The notes beneath the pieces were generated by a model. That model ran no database searches. It worked only from the letters and a program-made list of their open reading frames with translations, and was not told the origin of the DNA. Below are positions 26,262 to 35,367 of a stretch of DNA of 64,000 nt, piece by piece (position 1 is the first letter of the stretch; each line of letters opens with the position of its first letter). The stretch is from the NCBI GenBank assembly GCA_002494625.1, contig DACH01000005.1, positions 283,238-347,237 of the forward strand, in the 5' to 3' direction. This DNA is from Archaeoglobus sp. UBA234 (GTDB lineage Archaea > Halobacteriota > Archaeoglobi > Archaeoglobales > Archaeoglobaceae). A program made the translations under genes and the position numbers.

Positions 26262-27461
26262 ATGAGTGATTCTCAAAAAAACTGGAAGATCTATCTCGCT
26301 GTAATAGCTGTTTTACCTTTCCTAATACAATCTGTCTCAGCATTCGCACTATATGATATAGAAGTCTCTCCAACCAGTCTCTACTATGGTGATAATTTTA
26401 CAGTGAATACGATAACCTCGGGAACAGGAGTACTTCAGATTTATGACAGCTATGACAACTCACTGGTAAAAACCTATGTTGTAGGCTCCGGTGAGCAGGC
26501 AGTTGAGATAGCAACTGAAAACCTCATGCTTCCAGGGACATATTATTTTATAATAAAGGATGAACAGGCAAGCAAGGTCTGGGACAGCAGGTACGACTCA
26601 GACTGGAATTATGTTGAAGTTAAAGCATCCTCTCCGTCTGGAGTGGAAATCTCTATATCATCTCCCGATAAGATCGCGATCGGTGACAGAATTAAGGTTA
26701 AAATAATGATTTATCCGAGAAACAGTCAGTTTGATTGGCTGATTGAGGGCCCCGGGTTCTCTGACTCTGGAAGTGGTCAGGATGAGGTTACGATTTATCA
26801 GACCATCCTTGAGCCGGGTACATACCTTATCAGAGCAACATCAGGAAGTGAACTCAGACAGATTACCTTTGAAGCAGAGGAGCCTTGGATAAACCTTTCC
26901 GCTGAGCCATATAATAGTGGTGGAGACTTCGTTAAAATAAATGGAACAACAAATGTAGCTGATACAGATAGTGACAGAGATGTTGATTTTGCCAATCTTG
27001 TCACTCTCACGATCTATAATGGAGAAGATATAGTTTATCAGGTTTCAGGCATCAGCGTGGGTGATGGGAAATTTCAATATACATGGCAGGTACCTTCCAC
27101 AGCTTCAGGGAGTTATAAGGTTAAGGCAACCCTCAGAACCCACTCTGAAGTTGATGAAGTAGTGGCTACTGCAACGATATATAATGAGTCGGAGACAACC
27201 CCCACTCCAACTCCTACCCCTACTCCTTCACCAACCCCAACACCTACCCCCACTCCAACTCCCACATCCACTCCTTCACCAACCCCCACTCCTGAGTTAC
27301 CTGAAACCCCTGTAAAAACACCGGAAGAAACACCAGAGAAAGAAAAACCAGTTCCAACAGTGACTGAACTACCTCCACCATCCGTTCCTGGTATGGAGGT
27401 TTTCTACGCCATTAGTGCCATGATCACAGCCTTAGTGTTGAGAAGACTCGGAAGGAGATAA
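26262..27461 (+). CDS. Secreted surface protein with PGM variant of the PGF-CTERM signal
   Basis: In the 399-residue protein a signal peptide ends near SVSAFA. Three beta domains follow (about 28-115, 120-205 and 210-305). A Thr-Pro stalk comes next (about 308-345), then the end PGMEVFYAISAMITALVLRRLGRR in place of the usual PGF. The third beta domain, with INGTTNVADTDSD, is like a segment of the large surface protein at the left edge (EGTTNAADTS). It has its own promoter (a TATA-like TTTAAATATT at 26231) and a short leader. It belongs to the cell surface; function unknown. Confidence 0.8.
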   Translation: MSDSQKNWKIYLAVIAVLPFLIQSVSAFALYDIEVSPTSLYYGDNFTVNTITSGTGVLQIYDSYDNSLVKTYVVGSGEQAVEIATENLMLPGTYYFIIKDEQASKVWDSRYDSDWNYVEVKASSPSGVEISISSPDKIAIGDRIKVKIMIYPRNSQFDWLIEGPGFSDSGSGQDEVTIYQTILEPGTYLIRATSGSELRQITFEAEEPWINLSAEPYNSGGDFVKINGTTNVADTDSDRDVDFANLVTLTIYNGEDIVYQVSGISVGDGKFQYTWQVPSTASGSYKVKATLRTHSEVDEVVATATIYNESETTPTPTPTPTPSPTPTPTPTPTPTSTPSPTPTPELPETPVKTPEETPEKEKPVPTVTELPPPSVPGMEVFYAISAMITALVLRRLGRR

Positions 27462-27492
27462 ATATGTTCAGAAATTGGAGAACTCCTGCGTT

Positions 27493-28422
27493 TTAATCTT
27501 CTTTTTTTAATTTAAGTGTATTCTGTGCTTTTTTGAATGCTATTTCGGCTATGGAGGTATCTCCGATTCTCATTGCTATCTGATAAGCCTCATTGAACTT
27601 ATCTATGGCAGAATCAGCATCCTCTTTCTGCAGGAATTCTCCCCACTCCATCAGTGTTCTGGCAGCGTTTCTGAGTATTTTTATCTCCTCAACAGGGTTC
27701 TGAGGTTCTATTTTTGAAAGCTCCCTGTAGGATTCTTCAAATCTCCCGAGTTTTCTCAAAACTTCTGCAAGCACAAATCTTGTTTCACGAGAAATTTCTT
27801 CGTTTTCAGAAAATTTTAAAGCCTCTCTTAGCTGTATCTCTGCTGAGGTGTAGTTTTTAAGTGAAAAAAGCTTTTTGCCCCACTCAAAGTATATCTGGGT
27901 TCTCAGCTCTCTTACAATTTCTGAAGGTGACAGACTGTTGAGTATCTTTATTGTCCTCTCAAAGTCACCCTTTTCTGCCAGCTCTGAGGCGGTGAAAAGG
28001 ATTTTTTTAAACTGGTTTTTGAATCCAAAGCTGTAAAATTCGGAGATAAGGGAGGCAGCGGTCTCGAAATCCCCTTCATTCATTCTCCTCTCAATTGCCT
28101 CTTTGACTAAAAGAAAAAGACTCTGCTTTAGAGAAGTATCGGTGGTATCTTTTATCATTCTTACAGATTTTAGAAAAATGTTGTAAATAGCTTCACCTTC
28201 CTCTCCTTTGAAGTATTTTGAGATTCTTTCTGAAAGCTTTGCAACAATAAATAGAGCTTTTGGTCTGTCTTTAAGCATTATGAGGTATTTACCTGCATAC
28301 TCAGGGTTCTCAAAAATCTTTATAATTGATTTAGATACAGTCTCATCTCTTTTCATTGCCCTGAGTACTTTCAGGTCAGCATAATCAAGAAAGGGTTCAG
28401 CTTCTCTGATGAACTCTTCCAT
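27493..28422 (-). CDS. TPR-like helical repeat protein
   Basis: The 309-residue cytosolic protein is wholly helical, with tetratricopeptide-like repeats in the second half (for example FEWGKKLFSLKNYTSAEIQLREAL, residues about 195-220, and LRKLGRFEESYRELSKI). The first half is similar in style but weaker. Such repeats bind partner proteins. There is no enzyme domain. It is transcribed convergently to the PGF-CTERM gene and has an AT-rich promoter at about 28430-28455. Confidence 0.65.
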   Translation of the reverse strand: MEEFIREAEPFLDYADLKVLRAMKRDETVSKSIIKIFENPEYAGKYLIMLKDRPKALFIVAKLSERISKYFKGEEGEAIYNIFLKSVRMIKDTTDTSLKQSLFLLVKEAIERRMNEGDFETAASLISEFYSFGFKNQFKKILFTASELAEKGDFERTIKILNSLSPSEIVRELRTQIYFEWGKKLFSLKNYTSAEIQLREALKFSENEEISRETRFVLAEVLRKLGRFEESYRELSKIEPQNPVEEIKILRNAARTLMEWGEFLQKEDADSAIDKFNEAYQIAMRIGDTSIAEIAFKKAQNTLKLKKED

Positions 28423-28860
28423 AAGAAATGATAAAATAATAAAGATATAATTTTTTTGTTCCTTTGATTTAAGTTTGTCTGTAATTTTAAGATTTTCTGG
28501 GATCTGCCAATTTTATTATCTCATTACCAAAAAAAAACCGCTGAATCCTTCAGAATTCGGCAGGTTTGCTATGTCATCTAAGTTGCTGTTCTCGAGTCTG
28601 GCAGTCCATTTGCAAAATCTTGAAAGCATCGAAAGGAGGTACTTCCTGGATCCATTTATACCTGTTCTGTAAGGAATTATTTATGTTTCATCACCACCGA
28701 TAATTTCAAAAAGCAAATCCCTCATCAGCCTAACACATCTAAAATACCTTCGAAATTCGGATAGATAGAGATATAAATTGGAAGGTCAATCTATCACAGC
28801 AACTGTGACACAAATTTGTACCGGCCTAATCTTTAATTTGTAAACAAACAGGAAGGTGAT
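28423..28860. other. Divergent intergenic region upstream of rtcB
   Basis: No supported gene lies in these 438 bases. A 65-codon frame at 28475-28672 lacks a ribosome binding site. The right part holds the rtcB TATA box (ATATAAATT near 28771), a 15-base inverted repeat at 28794-28808, and a second palindrome ACAAATTTGT at 28810-28819. Confidence 0.55.
28794..28808 (+). promoter_or_regulatory. Inverted-repeat operator candidate upstream of rtcB
   Basis: TCACAG-CAA-CTGTGA is a perfect 6+3+6 inverted repeat. It lies about 15 bases downstream of the TATA-like ATATAAATT and 53-56 bases before the two candidate ATGs, so it should overlap the transcription start. This position suits a repressor. 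Confidence 0.45.
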
Positions 28861-28863
28861 ATG

Positions 28864-30294
28864 ATGGAAAACATTCTGAAAAAGATTACCCCCTTTAAAT
28901 GGGAGCTGGGTAAAGACTACAAGAAGGGTATGAGGGTTCCAGCCTATTTCTACCTCAACAGGAAACTCGTGGAAATACTTGAAAAAGATGCCATCGAGCA
29001 AGCTGCCAATGTTGCAACACTGCCGGGTATTCAGCTTGCATCTCTCGTGATGCCTGATGTTCATGTGGGTTATGGCTTCCCCATTGGCGGTGTAGCAGCG
29101 TTCGACATTGAAGAGGGAATAGTATCTCCTGGTGGTGTTGGTTTTGATATAAACTGTGGTGTCAGGCTTCTCAGAAGCAGTCTCAGAGAGGAGGATGTCA
29201 GACCGAGAATCAAAGAGCTTATTGACGAGCTCTTCAGAGCAGTCCCCTCTGGTGTAGGCAGTGAGGGTAGACTCAGGGTGACGAACGACGAACTTGATGA
29301 AATCTTTGTTAAAGGTGCCGGATGGGCGGTTGAAAACGGCTTCGGAACAAAAAAAGATCTCGAACACTGTGAAGAAATGGGCTCATTGAAAGGTGGAAGA
29401 GGAGATGTCGTGAGTAGAAAAGCAAGAGACAGAGGGAGACCCCAACTCGGAACGCTCGGAAGTGGAAACCACTTCCTTGAAGTTCAAGTCGTTGACGAAA
29501 TCTACAACGAGGAAGCCGCTAAGGTTATGGGATTGGAAGAGGGGATGGTCACAGTAATGATCCATTGTGGGAGTAGAGGTCTGGGGCATCAGGTATGCAC
29601 GGACTTCTTGGAAGTGTTAAACAGGGCCGTCAGGAAATACAAGATCCAGCTTCCAGACAGGCAACTTGCATGCGCTCCACTAAAGAGTAAAGAAGGAGAA
29701 GACTATTTTGCCGGAATGGCTGCAAGTGCCAACTATGCATGGGCTAACAGGCAGATAATCACTCACTGGGTTAGGGAGACCTTCGATAAAATCTTTGGTT
29801 CTGCAGAGATGCCTTTGATATATGATGTTGCCCATAACATCGCCAAGTTCGAGGAGCATTACATCGATGATGTTAAAATGAAGGTCTGCGTGCACAGAAA
29901 AGGAGCTACAAGAGCCTATGGAAAAGGTTCAAAAGAGTTACCGTCAGACTATATTGACCTTGGTCAACCTGTTTTGATTCCGGGGAGCATGGGAACTTCG
30001 AGCTATATTCTGATTGGGACAGAGAAGGCAATGAAGGAAACTTTCGGTTCTACCTGTCATGGAAGTGGGAGGGTAATAAGTCGAGCACAGGCAAAAAGAA
30101 AATTGAGGGGAGATCAGGTAAGAAACAACCTCTCAAAGAAGGGAATTTATGTCCGGGCGACTCATGGAGCTCTCTTAGCGGAAGAAGCTCCACAGGCTTA
30201 CAAATTGAGCGATGTTGTTGTTGATGTTGTACACAATGCAGGAATTTCAACTCTCGTGGCAAGACTAAGGCCGATGGGAGTTGCTAAGGGGTAG
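28864..30294 (+). CDS. rtcB: RNA-splicing ligase RtcB
   Basis: The product is about 476 residues, the normal archaeal length and without an intein. RtcB joins 2',3'-cyclic phosphate or 3'-phosphate ends to 5'-OH ends with GTP and Mn2+, and seals tRNA exons after splicing. Family motifs are seen in order: MPDVHVGYGFPIGGVAAFD, GGVGFDINCGVRLLRS, GSGNHFLEVQVVDE, MIHCGSRGLGHQVCTDF, PGSMGTSSYIL, STCHGSGRVISRAQAKR (with the guanylylated histidine region) and DVVHNAGISTLVARLRP. GGAAGGTGAT lies directly before ATGATG (28861/28864). A T-rich terminator follows. No archease gene is adjacent. Confidence 0.97.
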   Translation: MENILKKITPFKWELGKDYKKGMRVPAYFYLNRKLVEILEKDAIEQAANVATLPGIQLASLVMPDVHVGYGFPIGGVAAFDIEEGIVSPGGVGFDINCGVRLLRSSLREEDVRPRIKELIDELFRAVPSGVGSEGRLRVTNDELDEIFVKGAGWAVENGFGTKKDLEHCEEMGSLKGGRGDVVSRKARDRGRPQLGTLGSGNHFLEVQVVDEIYNEEAAKVMGLEEGMVTVMIHCGSRGLGHQVCTDFLEVLNRAVRKYKIQLPDRQLACAPLKSKEGEDYFAGMAASANYAWANRQIITHWVRETFDKIFGSAEMPLIYDVAHNIAKFEEHYIDDVKMKVCVHRKGATRAYGKGSKELPSDYIDLGQPVLIPGSMGTSSYILIGTEKAMKETFGSTCHGSGRVISRAQAKRKLRGDQVRNNLSKKGIYVRATHGALLAEEAPQAYKLSDVVVDVVHNAGISTLVARLRPMGVAKG

Positions 30295-30298
30295 AACT

Positions 30299-30328
30299 CT
30301 TTTTATCTTTTATTGTTATTTTTCTTTT
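30299..30328 (+). terminator. T-rich terminator after rtcB
   Basis: Runs of three to five T on the plus strand start a few bases after the rtcB stop codon. No gene follows for over 200 bases. Confidence 0.5.
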
Positions 30329-30537
30329 GGATGATTGCATAGTCGTTTCTTTTGTTACATGAGATTATCTATTATTAATTTTATTAGAGCCGAAAAGGAT
30401 TTAAATAGGATTTAAATTAACGATTAATAATTCTAACGGCTTTAATTCACCTTAATGAAACAATATAAAATTAAAATTAGGAAAGTACTTATATCTGTTA
30501 TTTGTTTCACTCAACAGCTTGGAGAGGGGGTGGTTTG

Positions 30538-31941
30538 TTGTTCATCGAAGAGTATAACAAAAAGCTAATTTCTGCTGAAGAGGCAGCGGCTCTCGTAGAG
30601 GATGGCATGTGGATTGAACTTGGAGGAGCTGTTAATACAGCTCTCATAATAGATAAATACCTTGCTAAAAGGAAAAATGAGCTGAATGAGGTGAAAGTTG
30701 GCACATTCATTGATATATCCCACTACGAAATGCTGAGAGCAGATCCTAATAGGGAAGTGTTTAAATGGACGAGTGGATTTCTGCTCGCTCCTGTTAGAGA
30801 ATGCAGCAAGAATATAGGAGTTTGTGTATTCAAGCCAAATTTGTATCATGATGTACCCAGGATAGCCAGAGAGGTATTTTTAAATAAAATAGACATCGCA
30901 TTTCTCCCAGCCACACCAATGGACAAGAATGGATACTTCAACTTCGGACTTACATGTTCACATCTGAAGGCTCTTGCCGAGGCTGCAAGGAAAGTTGTCA
31001 TCATCGTTAAAAAAGACATGCCGTGGGTGTATGGAGGTTATGACGAGGTAATTCACATTTCTGAAGTTGATTATGTGGTTGAAGATGATGAATTTCCTAC
31101 TCCATTTCTCCCCTTTACGATGCCACCAAACAATGAGGATAGAATGATTGCAGAGAACATCTTAGAAGCGGGTTTGATAGAAAATGGCTCCACAATTCAG
31201 GTGGGGATAGGTGGGATGCCGGATTCTGTTGTGAAGATAATCCGGGAAGCAGGAGTTAAGGATTTGGGCATACATACTGAGATGATAGGTGACGGTCTTC
31301 TTCACCTCATAAATGAGGGGATAGTAACCAATGCAAATAAAAAACTTGATAGAGGAAAATCTGTTTTCACCTTCACAATTGGTACAAGAGAGCTTTACGA
31401 TTATCTCGATAGGAATCCATCAGTTGCCATATATCCTGTTGATTACACCAATGACCCCTTTGTTATAGCTCAGCAGCCAAAAATGCTTTCCATAAACAGT
31501 GCAGCACAGATAGATTTGATGGGTCAGGTCAACTCGGAACAAATTGGACTGAGAACAGCTACATGCAAGCTCTTCCAGGTTAGTGGAACTGGAGGACAGC
31601 TTGACTTTGTGATGGGTTGCTTGGCATCAAGAGACAGGAAAGGTAAGAGCATACTCGGTCTTTACTCAACCTACAATGGCGACTCAAGAGTTCTGCCGGT
31701 GCTGGATAGAGGAGCAGCAGTTACAGTTCCCCGAAGTATGGTGCAGTATGTTGTTACAGAATGGGGGGTGGCTTACTTGAGGGGCTACAGCGTTAAAGAA
31801 AGGGCTCTTGCACTTCTCAGACTTGCACATCCGGAGCATAGGGACTGGTTGGTAGAGGAGGCAAGGAAAGTTGGAATATTTCCGCCAAATTACAACCCAC
31901 CAGCGGGTAAACCTGAGAATGTCTTATTTGTAAGGGAATAG
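30538..31941 (+). CDS. Acetyl-CoA hydrolase/CoA-transferase family protein
   Basis: The product of about 467 residues belongs to the acetyl-CoA hydrolase/transferase (butyrate or 4-hydroxybutyrate CoA-transferase) family. Recognisable parts are TIQVGIGGMPDSVVKII, LGIHTEMIGDGLLHLINEG, and near the C-terminus VPRSMVQYVVTEWGVAYLRGYSVKERALALLRLAHPEHRDWL (shown in parts). The glutamate in HTEM is the expected CoA-thioester nucleophile. A TTG at 30538 with the strong GGAGAGGGGG upstream decides the start; an upstream TTG at 30502 would add 12 residues. It moves CoA between acids, probably acetate or propionate and longer acids. It stands alone. Confidence 0.82.
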   Translation: MFIEEYNKKLISAEEAAALVEDGMWIELGGAVNTALIIDKYLAKRKNELNEVKVGTFIDISHYEMLRADPNREVFKWTSGFLLAPVRECSKNIGVCVFKPNLYHDVPRIAREVFLNKIDIAFLPATPMDKNGYFNFGLTCSHLKALAEAARKVVIIVKKDMPWVYGGYDEVIHISEVDYVVEDDEFPTPFLPFTMPPNNEDRMIAENILEAGLIENGSTIQVGIGGMPDSVVKIIREAGVKDLGIHTEMIGDGLLHLINEGIVTNANKKLDRGKSVFTFTIGTRELYDYLDRNPSVAIYPVDYTNDPFVIAQQPKMLSINSAAQIDLMGQVNSEQIGLRTATCKLFQVSGTGGQLDFVMGCLASRDRKGKSILGLYSTYNGDSRVLPVLDRGAAVTVPRSMVQYVVTEWGVAYLRGYSVKERALALLRLAHPEHRDWLVEEARKVGIFPPNYNPPAGKPENVLFVRE

Positions 31942-32010
31942 ATGGGGATAAGTTGTTTTTGGAATTTTTTACTTTTTAACATCTATTCTGTCTATATGCT
32001 CATTTCTATT

Positions 32011-32367
32011 CTATCTATTTATTCTATCTATTGCAATTACTCCTATTCCTGCTGTATAGGCAGCAAAGCAGTAAGGACAGAAGTAAGATGTCAGTATTGC
32101 AGTTCCTCCCAGTACAGCGATCCCGATTATGGCAGAAACTTGCCATAATGATAGCAGTAAACCTCTCATAAATGGGTACAGTATAAACCATATCAATCCA
32201 AGAAGAGCGGGAAAATTTATTCCATAATATGTGAGGAAATAGCATCCTTGAAGAGGACAGAACTCAGATAATGACTGAAGGTATGTGTTAATCAGCAGGT
32301 AGAGAGAATCTATAATTCCGAAAATAATCAATCCTGTTTTCAGCTTATCAACCATCATTTCACTCAA
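32011..32367 (-). CDS. VKOR-family disulfide-bond-forming membrane protein
   Basis: The 118-residue protein has four predicted helices. The redox motif CPYC lies in the last loop/helix (ILTSYFCPYCFAAYTAG), and the partner cysteine pair is in EFCPLQGC of the outside loop. These are the features of bacterial and archaeal vitamin K epoxide reductase homologues, which oxidise a thioredoxin-like partner and pass electrons to quinone. The start is TTG at 32367 with GGAG four bases upstream; an ATG at 32358 is the alternative. It overlaps the upstream thioredoxin-like gene by eight bases, which gives a complete thiol-oxidation pair. Confidence 0.82.
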   Translation of the reverse strand: MSEMMVDKLKTGLIIFGIIDSLYLLINTYLQSLSEFCPLQGCYFLTYYGINFPALLGLIWFILYPFMRGLLLSLWQVSAIIGIAVLGGTAILTSYFCPYCFAAYTAGIGVIAIDRINR

Positions 32368-32701
32368 TTAGCTCCAACATCAGGTTTTTTACCTCATTTT
32401 CGCCAACATATATCTTTTGTTTACCCCTTTCTATCTTTACTGCCGTTGGAACACCTTTTAAGCCAATCTTTTCTGCAACTGCTTTGCATGCATCGTCCAT
32501 GTTTTCAACTTGGCATAGAGTTATTTCTGTTTTTTTGCTCGCCTCCTCAACATACGGTTTGACGTTCTCACAGTGCGGACATTTGGGAGAGTAAAAATAA
32601 TAGATCCCATCTTTAATCTCAGCGTTTCCATCATCCGAGCATCCTGCCAGCATCACTGCAATGAAGAGGGTTGAAATAAGAAAGATTCTGATCATGAACA
32701 T
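32360..32701 (-). CDS. Thioredoxin-like lipoprotein, partner of VKOR
   Basis: The 113-residue protein has a signal peptide ending in the lipobox-like LAGC (cysteine at residue 21) followed by a short linker and a thioredoxin fold. The active-site motif CPHC is in FYSPKCPHCENVKPYV, and the cis-proline segment is GVPTAVKI. It should be anchored at the outer face of the membrane, where it oxidises thiols of secreted proteins. It is translated just ahead of the VKOR gene, which overlaps it. Transcription is divergent from the transglutaminase-like gene. Confidence 0.85.
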   Translation of the reverse strand: MFMIRIFLISTLFIAVMLAGCSDDGNAEIKDGIYYFYSPKCPHCENVKPYVEEASKKTEITLCQVENMDDACKAVAEKIGLKGVPTAVKIERGKQKIYVGENEVKNLMLELIE

Positions 32702-32849
32702 TGACGGAAGTATGCTCGATTGTATTTAAATATTCTTCTCCACCTTGTTAAATTCTTCTTGGAAAGTCTACGGCTGATTTATCATGGAGTAAAGCCTTCA
32801 TCATAGGATAACCAAAAATCATTTATAAATAGTTTCAGTTAAAATACCA

Positions 32850-33992
32850 ATGAGATCGCTTTTCCTGCTCATCCTGCTCTTGCTGTCTTTTATGCTTTAC
32901 ATAACTACCTTTGTCGATGATATTTACAATGCAGGAAAGAATCAGATCGGCACGATTACGAATCTCGGGCTGATGAGTGGGAAAAATCATAAGGCTGTAA
33001 AAGCCAATGGATTTGTAGTTGGGCAGGAGTCTGAGTCGGGTGATGCCTGTAGCGGATTTTTATGGAGGTATGAGCTTGACAGGGCATTATTGTGCACTCT
33101 CAGTAAAAAAGAAGTGGAAAAGGTAGAGAATTTTGCTACCATGCTGAAGGGCAGAACTCCACTCGATACAGTCTGGAAAGTATCTGAATTCATAGACTCC
33201 CTTGAGTATGACTGGGTAAAGGCAAACATGTCCAACCCAGAAATCGTTTTCTGGAGTGATGGGAGGGTGGAGGTGACTGAGGGGAAAGAAAACATCTTCC
33301 AGACTCCTATGGAGACGATAGAGAGGGGGAAAGGAGTTTGCAGGGATTTTGCAATTCTGGCTCTCTCAATACTTGTAAATCAGTATAAGGGTGAGCTTTA
33401 TTATCTTCATATTGATTTCCGTGATTCAGGGCTGAAACATGCTGCAGCTGCCATTAAAATCGATGGAGAGTTTTTTGTCATGGATCAACACATCCCTCCA
33501 CTTGATGTGGGCTCTTATTTTGAGAAATGGAAATCTCTTGACTCAAAGGTTATCGAAAGAATAACGGTATATCCTGTGAAAGTGAATGGGACAGTAGAAG
33601 TTGGGAACAAGTATATCATTACAGACTTTGAACATCATGACTACGAAATTTGCAAAGATGATCTCTTAAAAATTCAAAAATCCATTTCAGAAAAGCTGAA
33701 AGAATATGGTTTGAAAGAGGATGAGAGGTTGAAGAAAATAACTTCCTCATATGTCCCTTCAGGATATGTTAAGGGACATCTCTGGAAATTCACATTTGCA
33801 GGATATGCTGACTTTTACAACCCGGTCTTCCACGAGCAGTATATAGGTTATTTTTTCTCAAAAATGACAGAATCCGAAGATTTCATAAAATCAGTTGAAA
33901 ATTCAAAGGGTCTCTGGGTAGAGGTTGAAGAATCGGCTGACGAGATAATCTCAATGAAGAATCTTGAGATAACCGTGTATCTCGGAAGCTGA
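32850..33992 (+). CDS. Secreted transglutaminase-like (cysteine protease fold) protein
   Basis: The 380-residue protein begins with an N-terminal signal or anchor helix (about 3-20). The central transglutaminase-like core has the catalytic cysteine in ERGKGVCRDFAILALSIL (about residue 162), the histidine in SGLKHAAAAIKIDGEFFVMD and the aspartate in the same segment (MDQ). It probably acts outside the cell as a protease or cross-linking enzyme. The last 120 residues form a separate domain of unknown type. It is divergent from the thioredoxin/VKOR operon, which could supply its disulfide chemistry. Confidence 0.75.
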   Translation: MRSLFLLILLLLSFMLYITTFVDDIYNAGKNQIGTITNLGLMSGKNHKAVKANGFVVGQESESGDACSGFLWRYELDRALLCTLSKKEVEKVENFATMLKGRTPLDTVWKVSEFIDSLEYDWVKANMSNPEIVFWSDGRVEVTEGKENIFQTPMETIERGKGVCRDFAILALSILVNQYKGELYYLHIDFRDSGLKHAAAAIKIDGEFFVMDQHIPPLDVGSYFEKWKSLDSKVIERITVYPVKVNGTVEVGNKYIITDFEHHDYEICKDDLLKIQKSISEKLKEYGLKEDERLKKITSSYVPSGYVKGHLWKFTFAGYADFYNPVFHEQYIGYFFSKMTESEDFIKSVENSKGLWVEVEESADEIISMKNLEITVYLGS

Positions 33993-34004
33993 AAGCTGGA
34001 GATT

Positions 34005-34454
34005 TCACCACAAGAGAATCTGAACTTCCCCCTCAACAACCTTTTCCTCTGTAAAACACTCTGCTTTTAATGTATATTTATTCCCTTTTATCTCAGTGAT
34101 TTCACAAACCACCTCAACAGTCTCACCAATTCTGACTGGTTTCAGATAGCTGAATTTTGTTTCAATCAGCACAGCAGTTCCACTGAGTTTTGCAACTGCT
34201 GCAGAAACGAGGCTTGTTGTAAGCATCCCATGGACAACTCTTCCCGCAAACCTTGTTTTTGAAGCAAATTCCTCGTCGAAGTGTATTGGGTTCCAGTCAC
34301 CGGACATAAGCCCAAAGGCAAAAACATCAACCTCGCTTATCTTTTTTGAGTATCTTATCCTGTAACCGATCTCAATTTTTCCTCTCTCTTTTTTGAACTT
34401 CTTTACCTCTCCTCCCAATTCCGTGTATGTTCTTTCCAGCTCTTTTAATTCCAT
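34005..34454 (-). CDS. MaoC-like enoyl-CoA hydratase
   Basis: The 149-residue protein has the hot-dog fold and the hydratase-2 motif SGDWNPIHFDEEFASKTRFAGRVVHGMLTTSLVSAAVAKLSG (quoted in part below 20 residues: GDWNPIHFDEEFA and VVHGMLT). Aspartate and histidine in DWNPIH are the catalytic pair. The first 25 residues are a charged extension. It hydrates trans-2-enoyl-CoA to (R)-3-hydroxyacyl-CoA. The 3' end is convergent with the transglutaminase-like gene. Confidence 0.85.
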   Translation of the reverse strand: MELKELERTYTELGGEVKKFKKERGKIEIGYRIRYSKKISEVDVFAFGLMSGDWNPIHFDEEFASKTRFAGRVVHGMLTTSLVSAAVAKLSGTAVLIETKFSYLKPVRIGETVEVVCEITEIKGNKYTLKAECFTEEKVVEGEVQILLW

Positions 34455-34584
34455 AGATAGAAATAAAATTTTAAATGATTAAAGCATTTATCCTCCTGCC
34501 ATTCGAACCCAAAACCCATTAATGATCTTTTTTAATTCATGAACAAAAGAAAGTGATTTATAATAGCCCTGAAAACATTGCTCT

Positions 34585-35367
34585 ATGATAAGAACTTCCT
34601 CACACAGGGATGTAACTGTTATCAAAAGTGGGAATGAAATTAATGGAAAGATATTGTACTGGGCAAATCTGTTCTATTACAGGGGATTGCTGATTGATAC
34701 AGGCTGTTATCATTCAGCCCATGAACTCAGAGATCTCGTGAGCAATTTGCATGTTGAGGCAGTTCTTCTGACACACTACCATGAGGACCACTCCGGAGGA
34801 GCTTACATCCTCGATGTTCCTGTTTATGCTCCTGAAAAATCAATTGAACTCCTTAAAAATCCCCCTGAGATTCCGGATTACAGAAAGTTTGTCTGGGGGC
34901 AGCCACAGCCTGTCGAAGCAATCCCTATGGGAAAAGAGATGAACTTTGGTAATGTTGATGTGGAGGTTATTGAAACTCCTGGGCATAGTTTTGACCATGT
35001 CTGCTTTCTTATCGATGACAAGCTTTTCAGCGGTGACCTGATCGGGGCAAAAAGGCAGGTTATATGTATGAAGGAGGAAAACTACCTGCAAGTGATTGAT
35101 TCTCTCAAAAAAGTTCTTGAATTGGATTTTTCGGAGTCCTTTGGAGGAACAATGGTCATTCCGAGAGATGAGGTTGAGGAATACATGGATTATCTTGTGG
35201 AGCTTAAGGAAAGGGTGAATGCTCTCCACTCAGAAGGAAGGAACATTAATGAGATAGTGGAGATTGTTTTTCTGGAAGTACCCCAAAAAGTAATTCTCAT
35301 GGAACAGTGGAGTGGAAAAGAATGGGCAAGAGAGAATCTCGTTCGTTCTCTCATTGTAGGTGATTGA
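34585..35367 (+). CDS. Metallo-beta-lactamase fold hydrolase
   Basis: The 260-residue protein carries LTHYHEDHSGGA (about residues 67-78), ETPGHSFDHVCF (about 131-142) and the bridging aspartate in LFSGDLIGAK. This is the normal two-metal set of the superfamily. A C-terminal helical region of about 60 residues follows. The substrate is unknown; thioester or ester cleavage would fit the acyl-CoA genes nearby. TTTATAAT about 27 bases before the ATG suggests a short leader. The gene overlaps the next one by eight bases. Confidence 0.85.
   Translation: MIRTSSHRDVTVIKSGNEINGKILYWANLFYYRGLLIDTGCYHSAHELRDLVSNLHVEAVLLTHYHEDHSGGAYILDVPVYAPEKSIELLKNPPEIPDYRKFVWGQPQPVEAIPMGKEMNFGNVDVEVIETPGHSFDHVCFLIDDKLFSGDLIGAKRQVICMKEENYLQVIDSLKKVLELDFSESFGGTMVIPRDEVEEYMDYLVELKERVNALHSEGRNINEIVEIVFLEVPQKVILMEQWSGKEWARENLVRSLIVGD

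Noticed and set aside
25900..27300. CRISPR-like short repeats
   Set aside because: The repeated CCAACA and CCTACTCC motifs are the coding sequence for Thr-Pro stalks in frame. No repeat-spacer pattern is present.
28475..28672. 65-codon plus-strand frame upstream of rtcB
   Set aside because: No ribosome binding site or family signal; it lies in the promoter region between divergent genes.
28861..30294. Intein or intron in rtcB
   Set aside because: Archaeal rtcB genes sometimes carry inteins. All motifs here are contiguous and the length is normal.
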